Assembly: GCA_902776035.1 (NCBI GenBank)
Contig: CACYOO010000021.1
Coordinates: 1 to 40,000, forward strand
From: an uncultured bacterium
GTDB taxonomy: Bacteria > Cyanobacteriota > Vampirovibrionia > Gastranaerophilales > Gastranaerophilaceae
Reading direction: 5' to 3'
DNA length: 40,000 nt
Shown here: piece by piece, positions 8,799-16,041 of the stretch
Position numbering within the stretch: position 1 is the stretch's first letter
Layout of the letters: each line of letters starts with the position of its first letter
The notes under the pieces: generated by a model
Databases searched by the model: none
Seen by the model: only the letters and a program-made list of their open reading frames with translations
Told to the model about the DNA's origin: nothing
Translations under genes and position numbers: made by a program

Positions 8799-8826
8799 AT
8801 GCTAAAAATAAAAAAAGAAATAAAAA

Positions 8827-8898
8827 AGCCGGCAATAGGAATCGAACCTACAACCTACGGTTTACAAAACCGTTGCTCTACCATTGAGCTATGCCGGC
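8827..8898 (-). tRNA. tRNA-Thr (anticodon TGT)
   Basis: Minus strand, 72 bases: acceptor GCCGGCA/TGCCGGC, D arm GCTC-AATGGTA-GAGC, anticodon stem ACGGT/ACCGT with loop TTTGTAA (anticodon TGT), T arm TAGG-TTCGATT-CCTA region, discriminator T, no encoded CCA. First of a tandem pair of threonine isoacceptors, together reading all pyrimidine- and purine-ending ACN codons except possibly ACG by wobble. Confidence 0.95.
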
Positions 8899-9067
8899 AA
8901 ATTATTAACTTCTTTATTTTAATAGGTTCAAAAATATATGTCAAGTAAAATTTTTGTTTTATAAGATAGAAGTAAAAATTTTGTATTTTTATTTGATTTT
9001 ACATTTAAAAAGACCATTTAAACAAAATAATCGTAAAGTTTTATAAATACAAAAAAATATATATTTG

Positions 9068-9096
9068 TTGTATTTTATTTGTCTTTTATATATAAT
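9068..9096 (+). promoter_or_regulatory. Promoter for the SLH protein gene
   Basis: TTGTAT (9068-9073), a 17-base spacer and a perfect TATAAT (9091-9096). Transcription would start near 9103 and give a leader of about 50 bases that ends in a strong AAGGAG site. The 170 bases before it (8899-9067) are AT-rich with no gene seen. Confidence 0.7.
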
Positions 9097-9154
9097 CGAT
9101 TTGAAAAAGATTGTAAAGTAGTAGTATGGTCGAATAAAAAAGGAGAAAACGACA

Positions 9155-10552
9155 ATGAAATTATTCAAATCATTATTTGCGACTGTCGTAGCTTTAATGG
9201 TAACATCAGCTGCTTTTGCTGCAGACGTTACAAAAACAGAAGCATACGCACATCCGACAATGTTTGGTCAACAAATCCAGTCTACTGAAGGCAACGGCGT
9301 TTACGTTGTAGGAGACAAATTGTTAAAATCAGAAGATGTAATGTCTTTAAAGAACAGAAAAGATGTTATTATTGATTCAGAAGCTAAAGATATTTTAGCT
9401 ATCTTAAAAGCAAACGCTAAAGGTGTTTGGAACCCTAAAATGCCTATTTTACGTTCAGAAATGGCAGTTGTATTGGCAGAAGGTTTAAAACTTCATGAAT
9501 CTACACCTAAATACCAATACAAAGATATTACTGATGCTTATTGGGCAAAATCATGGATTGATAAAGCTTTAAATGAAGGCGTTATGATTGGTTATCCTGA
9601 CAGAAACTTCCGTCCTGATCAACCTATCACAAAAGCAGAAGTTTTTGCTACTTTGGCTCAATTAATTGATGTTAAAACTGATAACAGCAAAACTTTACCT
9701 ACTTTAAACGGCTACAAAATGGAACAAATTCCTAATTGGGCTATAGCTCCTACAAAAGAAGTTATGGCATCCGGCTTATTAAATGATGTTCCTGATCAAA
9801 AAACTGTAGCTTCAGACAAATACTTAACAAAAGAACAAGTTGCTTACTTAGTTTGTGCATTACAAGAAAATTACTTATACAATTCAAAATTCTCTAATGC
9901 AAAATACAAACCAACTTACTTAAAAGTTAAAATGTCTCAAAGAGTTGATGCTAGACACTCTAACATTGGAGATTACTTCTATGCAGTATTACAAGATAAA
10001 GCAACTGTAGGCGGAACATGCTTTGAAGCAGGCGCTCAAGTAAAAGGTGAAGTTGTAGAAATCAGCCGTCCTGGTGTTAAAAACCCTGGATACATGAAGG
10101 TTAAATTCCTTTCAATCAAAGACGGTTCAACATCTGTAGACTTCCCTAGAAACATTACAAGTGCTACAGCTAACACAGATAAGAGAACAAACTTTGTTGC
10201 AAGATTATTTGCATCTCCTCTTTCTGCTATAGGTAGAGTTGGCGGTGTTGCAGGTAGATCAATTTCTGCAGCAGGTAATGTTGTTTCAAACGGTGGTGAA
10301 CAATTAGTAAGCGACAACTTGTCAAATACTTTTGCTAACACTCTTTCACTTCAACCAAAAGCTGGTTTAAGAAGCTTTGGTAACGGTTTCGTAACTGTTG
10401 GTAAAGGTGTTGTTAACATCGTTGAATTAGCAGCTAGCGGTGTATTCGGTGTTGTTTATGAATTTGGTGATGAAGTTAGATACTTAATCCTTCCAAGTTC
10501 AATCAATGATTCAGCATTGAACCCTGGTGATGAATTAACTGTTATTTACTAA
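9155..10552 (+). CDS. SLH-domain envelope protein with a glycine/valine-rich C-terminal half
   Basis: 465 residues with a Sec signal peptide ending AAFA (cleavage near 23). Three S-layer-homology-like segments follow at about 77-113, 121-172 (best, with WAKSWIDKALNEGVMIGYPD) and 191-236; SLH domains in cyanobacteria anchor outer-membrane proteins to peptidoglycan-linked polymers. The C-terminal half (about 255-465) is not the long beta-barrel of cyanobacterial SLH porins; it has GDYFYAVLQDKATVGG and AGAQVKGEVVEISRPG, faintly like the VirB10/TrbI beta domain. Optimal-looking codons, AAGGAG, a consensus promoter and a strong terminator suggest high expression as a single-gene unit. Confidence 0.85.
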   Translation: MKLFKSLFATVVALMVTSAAFAADVTKTEAYAHPTMFGQQIQSTEGNGVYVVGDKLLKSEDVMSLKNRKDVIIDSEAKDILAILKANAKGVWNPKMPILRSEMAVVLAEGLKLHESTPKYQYKDITDAYWAKSWIDKALNEGVMIGYPDRNFRPDQPITKAEVFATLAQLIDVKTDNSKTLPTLNGYKMEQIPNWAIAPTKEVMASGLLNDVPDQKTVASDKYLTKEQVAYLVCALQENYLYNSKFSNAKYKPTYLKVKMSQRVDARHSNIGDYFYAVLQDKATVGGTCFEAGAQVKGEVVEISRPGVKNPGYMKVKFLSIKDGSTSVDFPRNITSATANTDKRTNFVARLFASPLSAIGRVGGVAGRSISAAGNVVSNGGEQLVSDNLSNTFANTLSLQPKAGLRSFGNGFVTVGKGVVNIVELAASGVFGVVYEFGDEVRYLILPSSINDSALNPGDELTVIY

Positions 10553-10575
10553 TTTGTAAATATTCTAGATAATTT

Positions 10576-10610
10576 AAAAGAGGTTATCCATTTGGACAAC
10601 CTCTTTTTTT
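10576..10610 (+). terminator. Terminator of the SLH gene
   Basis: Stem AGAGGTT (10579-10585) with AACCTCT (10598-10604), extended by TCC/GGA and by AAA/TTT, then a run of seven Ts. It starts 24 bases after the stop codon. Confidence 0.9.
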
Positions 10611-10684
10611 ATGTTCAGGTTGGTTATTTGGACTACTATCTTCTGATTTATTCATTTATTATCCTTTCATGTTAAAATGATGTT

Positions 10685-11074
10685 ATGCATATTTTTAATT
10701 TAAGTAAATTTTACACATTTAACTTATTATTGTGGTTTTCATTAATAGTACATTCTTATCTTTTATACTATTCTGCTTTTACTGAATTAAAAGATGCACA
10801 TTATGTTGTAATTTTTTTTTATTTTTTGGAATTTGATTATTTAGTATTTTTTCTTTGTCTTATTTTTCTTTTAATTATAATTGCTATTGAAGCAGTTTTA
10901 AGAAAAAGAAATATTTTAAAATCCTATAACAAACTGACTATACCGTTAAAAATAAGATTAATTTTATATTGGACTGCAATCATTTTTATTCTATTAGATT
11001 TAGTAATTTTTAGAATAACATTTTTGACTACAGGGTTATTAAATGCTCCATATCCACCGACTATTCATCCGTAA
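10685..11074 (+). CDS. Small integral membrane protein, unknown
   Basis: 129 residues with three long hydrophobic segments at about 10-30, 42-68 and 88-113, separated by a basic loop (RKRNILKSYNKL), so probably three transmembrane helices. No family is recognised. There is no Shine-Dalgarno; a TAAAAT sits 6 bases before the ATG (10673-10678), so the message may be leaderless. The start region (about 10661-10746) is duplicated at 11107-11187 as a truncated copy. Confidence 0.6.
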   Translation: MHIFNLSKFYTFNLLLWFSLIVHSYLLYYSAFTELKDAHYVVIFFYFLEFDYLVFFLCLIFLLIIIAIEAVLRKRNILKSYNKLTIPLKIRLILYWTAIIFILLDLVIFRITFLTTGLLNAPYPPTIHP

Positions 11075-11106
11075 TTTGTATAATTATTTTGGTTTCATAT
11101 TTGTTC

Positions 11107-11235
11107 CTTTCATGTTAATATAAGGTTATGCATGGATTTAATTTAAGTAAATTTTACACAGTTAACTTGTTATTGTGGAGTTCATTAGCAAGATATGAAC
11201 GACCGAAGTATCTCATTGTGGTCTTGTCCTTGTAA
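11107..11235 (+). pseudogene. Truncated duplicate of the 10685 membrane protein gene
   Basis: CCTTTCATGTTAA and the following roughly 80 bases repeat the upstream region and first 18 codons of the gene at 10685 (both contain AATTTAAGTAAATTTTACAC). An ATG at 11128 gives MHGFNLSKFYTVNLLLWSSL, matching MHIFNLSKFYTFNLLLWFSL in the parent, then the frame enters unrelated repeat sequence and stops at 11235 after 35 codons. Similarity ends near 11187, where a dispersed repeat begins. It is a broken tandem copy, not a likely functional gene. Confidence 0.75.
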
Positions 11236-11283
11236 GATTCTTCACCTCAAAAATTGTCGGTTAAGAATGACGATTTATTTCGT

Positions 11284-11320
11284 TTTGTCATGCTGAATTT
11301 ATTTCAGCATCTTTTTTTTT
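11284..11320 (+). terminator. Hairpin of a dispersed repeat acting as a terminator
   Basis: ATGCTGAA (11290-11297) pairs with TTCAGCAT (11303-11310) around a 5-base loop, followed by C and nine Ts. It has the shape of a Rho-independent terminator on the plus strand but belongs to a repeat family (TGTCATGCTGA) with relatives at 8650-8690 and 39105-39137. Confidence 0.6.
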
Positions 11321-11421
11321 GAAATTCCGAAACGAGTTCAGATGATATTTTTCCTTAAGGAAATCACCCCCACTGTATCTCCCCCGTCCGGTGGAGAAAA
11401 TTAATTTTTATTTAAAAATCG

Positions 11422-11460
11422 TTCCGAAGATAACAAGCTTTGCCGTTTTCTTAACAAGAA
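11422..11460 (+). repeat. Dispersed repeat containing CAAGCTTTGCCG, copy 1
   Basis: The block matches the reverse complement of 39167-39206 at about 36 of 40 aligned positions, including CAAGCTTTGCCG and TTTCTTAACAAGAA. The two copies lie 28 kb apart in opposite orientation and both are next to CAGCATGAC-type repeats. Confidence 0.75.
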
Positions 11461-11520
11461 AAAAACATGCATAAACTATATTGAAATATTTTATTTTAAA
11501 TTTAGTTAATAAAACATCTT

Positions 11521-12687
11521 TTAATCATCATATACTTTAAGGTATCTTACAAAATATGCACAAAATATTGGTATTGTATATAAAGCTATAAGAACATTCA
11601 TTATTCCTATTTTTTGTGCCAAGAAACCAAGTCCTCCTATTGCAACACCGACAATTCCCCAGCTAAAACCGTTTAAAAATCCACCGATAATACTTTTATA
11701 TTGAGGCAATTCTCTTTGTGATAATACCATTGTTATTGGTGTTGCAAGCATTATTGAAAAAGCAAGCAATGCAAATGCTAAAAGAGAAACAAAAGGTATT
11801 GTTTTATATGTAAATGCAAAAATAAGCATTAGCGGAAGTGTAATTAAAAGAGAAATATAAATAACTTTTCTTGTACCAAGCCATTTTTCAAAATAAGGAC
11901 TCATTAACGAACCAATACCACCCATAAACAGGAATATGAATAATGCTGTACCTATATACAACGCAGAATGCCCGTTTTCTTTCCATAAAAACGGTAAAAG
12001 AATAGAACAACTGCTTGATGTCAATGCTTTCATTATAGAAATTACAAGGAGGATTTTAAATTGATTACTTTTAAATATATCAGAAAATACTTTGATAATA
12101 TCTTTATTTGTACTTGGAGTTTTATCTCTGTCAGAGATTTTAGGCACACACCAAAACATAATAACAGCAAGTAATATTCCGACAATAGATGTATAAGGTA
12201 ATTTTTCGAGTCCGAAATATTGAGTTATAGTTGCCGATATAGCAGGTCCAAAAGCATAACCGATAGAACCTAAGCTTAAAAATACACCCATACTTTTAGT
12301 AAAATCGTGTCTTGTAAATCTTATAACAAAACCTATTGATTGAGGGTGAAAAATACTTACGCCCAAACTTCCTAAAATAATGAAAAGCAGAAGTGTATAC
12401 AAATTATTTGTACAAGCAGAAAAAGGAATAAAAACAGCTGCAAGTAACACTCCCCAAAAAATAAATACACGTTTTATATAATTATCAGCAAAAAAACCAA
12501 AAATTGGCTGTAATAAAGATGAAAACATTTGAGAAATACTCATTATAACTGTTGCTATTGCCATAGATATGCCTATTTTTGCTGCAATAAAAGGCATTAT
12601 CGGATTTAAAAATCCGGAATATATATCTGTTGTAAAATGTCCTGCTGATAACCAAATTAACGCTCTTTTGTAAGGTGATTTTTTCAT
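11521..12687 (-). CDS. MFS exporter of the fosmidomycin-resistance (Fsr) type
   Basis: About 388 residues with twelve predicted hydrophobic helices. The N-terminal AGHFTTDIYSGFLNPIMPF and the LGVSIFHPQSIGFV stretch in helix 4-5 are the hallmark of the Fsr-like branch of the major facilitator superfamily, whose E. coli member exports fosmidomycin and other compounds; the substrate here is unknown. An upstream ATG at 12714 is rejected because it sits inside the TATAAT at 12718-12713; the ATG at 12687 has AGAGGA 11 bases upstream. It stands alone on the minus strand between repeat sequence and thiL. The organism does use the MEP pathway that fosmidomycin blocks. Confidence 0.88.
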   Translation of the reverse strand: MKKSPYKRALIWLSAGHFTTDIYSGFLNPIMPFIAAKIGISMAIATVIMSISQMFSSLLQPIFGFFADNYIKRVFIFWGVLLAAVFIPFSACTNNLYTLLLFIILGSLGVSIFHPQSIGFVIRFTRHDFTKSMGVFLSLGSIGYAFGPAISATITQYFGLEKLPYTSIVGILLAVIMFWCVPKISDRDKTPSTNKDIIKVFSDIFKSNQFKILLVISIMKALTSSSCSILLPFLWKENGHSALYIGTALFIFLFMGGIGSLMSPYFEKWLGTRKVIYISLLITLPLMLIFAFTYKTIPFVSLLAFALLAFSIMLATPITMVLSQRELPQYKSIIGGFLNGFSWGIVGVAIGGLGFLAQKIGIMNVLIALYTIPIFCAYFVRYLKVYDD

Positions 12688-12712
12688 AGCATATTTTTCC
12701 TCTTTCAAGAAC

Positions 12713-12741
12713 ATTATACTATAAAAATGAGTGTTTATAAA
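12713..12741 (-). promoter_or_regulatory. Promoter of the MFS gene
   Basis: On the minus strand TATAAT at 12718-12713 with a weak -35 (TTTATA at 12741-12736) 17 bases upstream. Transcription would begin near 12706, leaving a leader of about 20 bases that includes the AGAGGA site. This decides the start codon of the gene. Confidence 0.55.
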
Positions 12742-12818
12742 ACTTAAAATATCTTGTAATAGAGCTGTCCCAGCATTTCATACAAATATTAAAAAAATCA
12801 AAATTAGGAATATTTATT

Positions 12819-12977
12819 TTATTTATCTACCCAAATAAAAAGATTTTTGGGTATTTTTTTAAACGGATTTGTACAATAACGTTTTTGTTTTATTTTTATG
12901 AGTTCTTTTGTATAGTCAAGAAATTTCATAATAAAATTATCACATTTTTCTAAATTCTTTTTACCCCGATAAAGCAT
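12819..12977 (-). CDS. Possible 52-residue ORF or gene remnant
   Basis: Within the 305-base gap between the MFS gene and thiL the minus strand carries an ATG-started frame of 52 codons (MLYRGKKNLEK... ending NLFIWVDK). It has no Shine-Dalgarno and no recognised family, although KKIPKNLFIWVD is more protein-like than random AT-rich sequence. It could be the decayed end of a larger gene. Confidence 0.2.
   Translation of the reverse strand: MLYRGKKNLEKCDNFIMKFLDYTKELIKIKQKRYCTNPFKKIPKNLFIWVDK
12828..12860 (+). terminator. Orphan terminator-like hairpin
   Basis: TACCCAAA (12828-12835) pairs with TTTGGGTA (12846-12853) and is followed by seven Ts on the plus strand. No plus-strand gene ends just before it, so it either ends an unseen short transcript or belongs to the remnant on the other strand. 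Confidence 0.4.
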
Positions 12978-13019
12978 TATATTTTATGGATTTACGACTA
13001 TTTATGGTATTATTAAAAT

Positions 13020-13955
13020 ATGAAAGAAACTGATATATTAAAAATTATACAAGATACTATAAAATCAAAATATATAGGAGATGATTGTGCATATCTTGAA
13101 GATTTGAATATTGTTGTAACCCAAGACAGTTTAGTTGAAGATGTTCATTTTGCAATGGAATACACGACTCCGTTCCAACTCGGTTATAAATCTGCAGCAG
13201 TTAATTTAAGTGATATTTATGCATCAGGAGCAGAAGCTAAATATCTCACAATATCTTTATCTTTACCAAAAAATATTGATGAAAATTTCATAAAAGAATT
13301 TTATGAAGGTGCATCAAGTATTTCAAAATCCGTACAAATAGTTGGAGGAGATATAACAGGAGCTGATAAAATATATATATCAATTTGTGCAATAGGAAGC
13401 ACACAGGGAAGAAAAATATCTTCAAGAAAAAATGCTAAAATAGGTTACAAAATCATTACAAACGGATTTCATGGTTCTTCAAGCGGAGGACTTTATGTTC
13501 TACAAAATAAAATAAACGGCTTTGAAACATTAAAAAAAGAACATCTAATGCCAACGATATCAAATAAATTGTCAGATGAAATTGCTAAAAAATGTAATTC
13601 TGACTATGCAATGATGGATTCCTCTGACGGACTTGCAGATGCAATATATAAAATTTCTAAAATGAGCGGAGTTTCTGCATTATTGGATTTCAAAAAAATT
13701 CCTTTTGATAAATCCCTAAAAAATATAAATAACATTGATTATAAAAACATGATTTTTTTTGGAGGAGAAGATTATAAAATTGTATGTGCAATCTCAGAAA
13801 AAGATTTAGAAAAAATTGATAATGACCTTTATACAGTTATTGGAGAAATTATTCCCAAAAAGGATGATGATATTATAAAAATAGATTTTGACGGAATAAC
13901 TAAAGGTCTAAAAGAATTTGAAATAGAAGAAAAAGTATTTAATCATTTTAAATAA
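13020..13955 (+). CDS. thiL: Thiamine-monophosphate kinase
   Basis: Phosphorylates thiamine monophosphate to the active cofactor thiamine diphosphate. The 311-residue protein shows the ThiL/PurM-fold motifs: GDDCA at 20-24, TQDSLVEDVHF at 34-44, the A/N-SD segment AVNLSDIYASGA, VGGDIT at about 108, MDSSDGLADA at about 200 and GGEDYK at about 243. No other thiamine gene is in the window. The ATG lacks a Shine-Dalgarno; a TATTAT ends 6 bases upstream, so a leaderless message is likely. The middle of the protein is lysine-rich, in line with the AT-rich genome. Confidence 0.93.
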   Translation: MKETDILKIIQDTIKSKYIGDDCAYLEDLNIVVTQDSLVEDVHFAMEYTTPFQLGYKSAAVNLSDIYASGAEAKYLTISLSLPKNIDENFIKEFYEGASSISKSVQIVGGDITGADKIYISICAIGSTQGRKISSRKNAKIGYKIITNGFHGSSSGGLYVLQNKINGFETLKKEHLMPTISNKLSDEIAKKCNSDYAMMDSSDGLADAIYKISKMSGVSALLDFKKIPFDKSLKNINNIDYKNMIFFGGEDYKIVCAISEKDLEKIDNDLYTVIGEIIPKKDDDIIKIDFDGITKGLKEFEIEEKVFNHFK

Positions 13956-14095
13956 AACATACATAAATATATTATTTTCATGTCCGTATTTTTGAGTACG
14001 TTATTCTAACTAAGTAAAATTTTGTACGCTAAATAACAGACTTATTTTTTTTTAAAATATATTAGTATTAAATTATCAAAATAAAAAAGGCAAAT

Positions 14096-14124
14096 ACATG
14101 GATTTTTTCATGATTTTTCCATGT
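14096..14124 (+). promoter_or_regulatory. Operator-like palindrome upstream of the LuxR-Gam-Mor cassette
   Basis: ACATGGA (14096-14102) and TCCATGT (14118-14124) are inverted arms around a T-rich spacer with a central CATG. It lies 29 bases upstream of the LuxR-type gene. It could be an operator for that regulator; it lacks a T-tail right after the stem and so is not a good terminator. Confidence 0.35.
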
Positions 14125-14152
14125 ACCATGAGAAAAAGTATGGAGAAGAAAC

Positions 14153-14362
14153 ATGAAAGAACTATCGCAAAGAGAAAAAGAAGTTATTGAACTACTGTGT
14201 AAAGGTTATAAAGATAAAGAAATTGCAGGAGAATTATTTATATCACAACGCACTATTCAAACATACATAGAAAGGATTTTATATAAACTAAAGGCCATAA
14301 ACAGATTGTCGGCAGTAGCTAATTATGTCGAATTAAAATACAAAAAAGAAAATACTATATAG
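14153..14362 (+). CDS. Stand-alone LuxR/GerE-type helix-turn-helix regulator
   Basis: 69 residues that are almost only a LuxR-family DNA-binding domain: LSQREKEVIELLCKGYKDKEIA, then the recognition helix region ISQRTIQTYIERILYKL. There is no receiver or ligand domain, as in sporulation regulator GerE. ATG with GGAGAAG 5 bases upstream. It is followed by the Gam-like and Mor-like genes at spacings of 29 and 15 bases, so the three probably form one transcript. Its target is unknown; the palindrome just upstream is a candidate for autoregulation. Confidence 0.85.
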   Translation: MKELSQREKEVIELLCKGYKDKEIAGELFISQRTIQTYIERILYKLKAINRLSAVANYVELKYKKENTI

Positions 14363-14391
14363 ATAATTTTTAATATTTGATGGGAGAAAAG

Positions 14392-14880
14392 ATGTTAAAA
14401 AATAAAAAAACAAAACTTAAATCTTGGAATGAAGTAGATGATGCCTTAAAGCTTTTAAGTGAATTATATATTCAGAAGCAAGAACTTGAAGGTGAACAAA
14501 CAGTTAAAATAAATGAAATTAAACAAAGTATAAAAAACAAATCTGAAGTAATACAATATCAAATTAAATTATTAAAAGATAATATCGAGCGTTTTACAGA
14601 AGAAAATAAAACCGAATTTTTACAAAAAAGAACCAAAAAACTTACTTATGGAACTTTGTCATATAGAGTTGTTAAAAAAGTTTGCTGTAAATGTGCTGAA
14701 GATGCAATAAAAGCACTAAAACTACTCAAAATGGATTTTTGTATAAGAACAAAAAATGAATTAGATAAAGAACAGATATTAAATTGTGATGAAACAATAC
14801 TTGCAAAAGCAGGTATAACAATAAAATCAGATGATAAACTAAAAATTGAACCGTATATTGAAGAAATAAATGATAACTAA
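14392..14880 (+). CDS. Phage Mu Gam-like host-nuclease inhibitor
   Basis: About 162 residues resembling the Mu Gam family, which binds DNA ends as a Ku-like dimer and blocks exonucleases. Supporting features are LKSWNEVDDALKLLSELYI at the N-terminus, a long charged coiled coil through about residue 80, then LTYGTLSYRVVKKV and LKLLKMDFCIRTKNELDKE and a short IEPYIEEI tail, in the family order. GGGAGA lies just before the ATG at 14392, preferred over 14380. It sits between a LuxR-HTH gene and a Mor-like gene; no transposase, portal or capsid gene is nearby, so this looks like a retained fragment of a Mu-like element rather than a prophage. Confidence 0.82.
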   Translation: MLKNKKTKLKSWNEVDDALKLLSELYIQKQELEGEQTVKINEIKQSIKNKSEVIQYQIKLLKDNIERFTEENKTEFLQKRTKKLTYGTLSYRVVKKVCCKCAEDAIKALKLLKMDFCIRTKNELDKEQILNCDETILAKAGITIKSDDKLKIEPYIEEINDN

Positions 14881-14895
14881 ATAAAAGAAATAATT

Positions 14896-15204
14896 ATGAA
14901 TAATAACCAAGAAACAGTACAAATATTGAATTATGAAATACCTTTAAATGAAATTACACCCGATGACATGCCTAATGAAGTAATGCGTGAAGTATACGAC
15001 TTCTGCGGAGTTTATGTTGCTGTAAGTTTACTTTTACACATGAGAGGAAACCAAATATTAGTTCCGACAAAGGGATTAAAACTCTTGGAAAAAAAGATAA
15101 TTAATAAATTTTATGACGGTACGGCATCATCAATAAGAAATATTGCAAGAAACTTAAATTTAAGTGAAGTTTATATAAGACATATTTTAAAAAGTTTGAA
15201 ATAA
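14896..15204 (+). CDS. Mor-family (phage Mu middle/late activator) transcription regulator
   Basis: 102 residues with the Mor/C pattern: an N-terminal dimerisation part (MPNEVMREVYDFCGVYVAVSLL), the middle GNQILVPTKGLKLLEKKIINKFYDG, then a C-terminal helix-turn-helix ASSIRNIARNLNLSEVYIRHILK. In phage Mu, Mor activates the middle promoter by recruiting RNA polymerase. Here it follows the Gam-like gene by 15 bases. The site before its ATG is weak (AAAGAAA). What it would activate is unknown; the downstream HEALH-protein gene has its own near-consensus promoter overlapping the end of this gene. Confidence 0.8.
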   Translation: MNNNQETVQILNYEIPLNEITPDDMPNEVMREVYDFCGVYVAVSLLLHMRGNQILVPTKGLKLLEKKIINKFYDGTASSIRNIARNLNLSEVYIRHILKSLK

Positions 15205-15223
15205 AAAAAAATATGCTTATAAT
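15196..15223 (+). promoter_or_regulatory. Promoter for the secreted HEALH protein
   Basis: TTGAAA (15196-15201), a 16-base spacer and TATAAT (15218-15223). The -35 lies within the last codons of the Mor-like gene. The transcript would start near 15230, 28 bases before the chosen ATG. Confidence 0.6.
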
Positions 15224-15257
15224 GTAATTATTAAACTTTAAAATGAGGATTACATTA

Positions 15258-15953
15258 ATGAAAAAGATTATTCTTGTACTATTACTAATTATTTTATTCT
15301 ATCCGCAATATGCCAATGCCGGTATTTTTTCAAGAGAAAAAGGTGATGTTAATGTTCAAGAACAACCAACAGCATGTTTCCCTTCAAAATATGATGATAT
15401 ATATTTGGAACAATTAAGAAAAGAATATAAAAAAGTAAGCAGTGATAATGTAATTCTAGTTGCCTTGGATATGATGAAAAATACAGGGGCTGATTTTTCA
15501 AGACGAGCTATATTAGGATATAATTTAACAGAAAAACCGGTAAAAATACAATTTAAAGATTTGGGCTCAATAAAAGAAGAATATGCTAATTTTGATGCAT
15601 TGGGCTGGAAAAAAAAACAACAGTTATATATATTTATAAATCAACGACACATGGATGCACCTCCTGCGGCAATAGCTGCATTATTAGCACATGAAGCATT
15701 ACATCAGGACGAATATAACTCTCTTGCAGAAGAAACTTACGCCTGGACAATGGAAGCAGCAGTTTGGACTGAAATGTTAGAAATATATCCTGAATCTAAT
15801 GATAAACCGCATCCTTTATTACAAAGAGAAAACACATTAAAACAATTATTGGAAAAAGGCGGATATACAAATAAATACATAAAGAAAGTAGTGTTCACAA
15901 ATAAAGGATACCAAAATTTGCCTCAAACATCTCCAGGCTTTGAAAAATTATAA
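15258..15953 (+). CDS. Exported protein with HExxH motif, putative metallopeptidase
   Basis: 231 residues from the ATG at 15258, which has GAGG 9 bases upstream; an ATG at 15243 in the same frame is less likely. A signal peptide (MKKIILVLLLIILFY, cleavage after ANA) targets it outside the cytoplasm. HEALH at about 145-149 in ALLAHEALHQDEYNSLAEE has the zincin HExxH with a Glu about eight residues on as possible third ligand. The rest is not assignable. It has its own promoter. Peptidase activity is inferred from the motif only. Confidence 0.75.
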   Translation: MKKIILVLLLIILFYPQYANAGIFSREKGDVNVQEQPTACFPSKYDDIYLEQLRKEYKKVSSDNVILVALDMMKNTGADFSRRAILGYNLTEKPVKIQFKDLGSIKEEYANFDALGWKKKQQLYIFINQRHMDAPPAAIAALLAHEALHQDEYNSLAEETYAWTMEAAVWTEMLEIYPESNDKPHPLLQRENTLKQLLEKGGYTNKYIKKVVFTNKGYQNLPQTSPGFEKL

Positions 15954-16041
15954 TTAAATATATTAATATGATTGTTATTAAAATGTTTAAATGTGGAATT
16001 TAAATACAAGAAATATAGTAAATTATAAATAGGAGGATACT

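Larger units (their letters stand above)
11188..11520. repeat. Gene-free mosaic of intergenic repeats
   Basis: No gene is seen. The stretch holds, in order: a sequence with CGACCGAAGTATCTCATTG and GATTCTTCACCTC typical of short dispersed repeats; the ATGCTGAA hairpin; GAAACGAGTTCAG (11329-11341), identical to part of the prs terminator; a palindrome TTTCCTTAAGGAAA (about 11350-11363); a locally GC-rich CTCCCCCGTCCGGTGGAG; and a 39-base block at 11422-11460 whose inverted near-copy is at 39167-39206. Base composition differs from neighbouring spacers. Confidence 0.6.

Noticed and set aside
8626-8948. Short frames on both strands near 8.6-8.9 kb
   Set aside because: They read through the two tRNA-Thr genes or their complements.
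9079-9288. 69-codon plus-strand frame across the SLH gene start
   Set aside because: It begins upstream of the -10 box and overlaps the signal-peptide region of the SLH gene in another frame.
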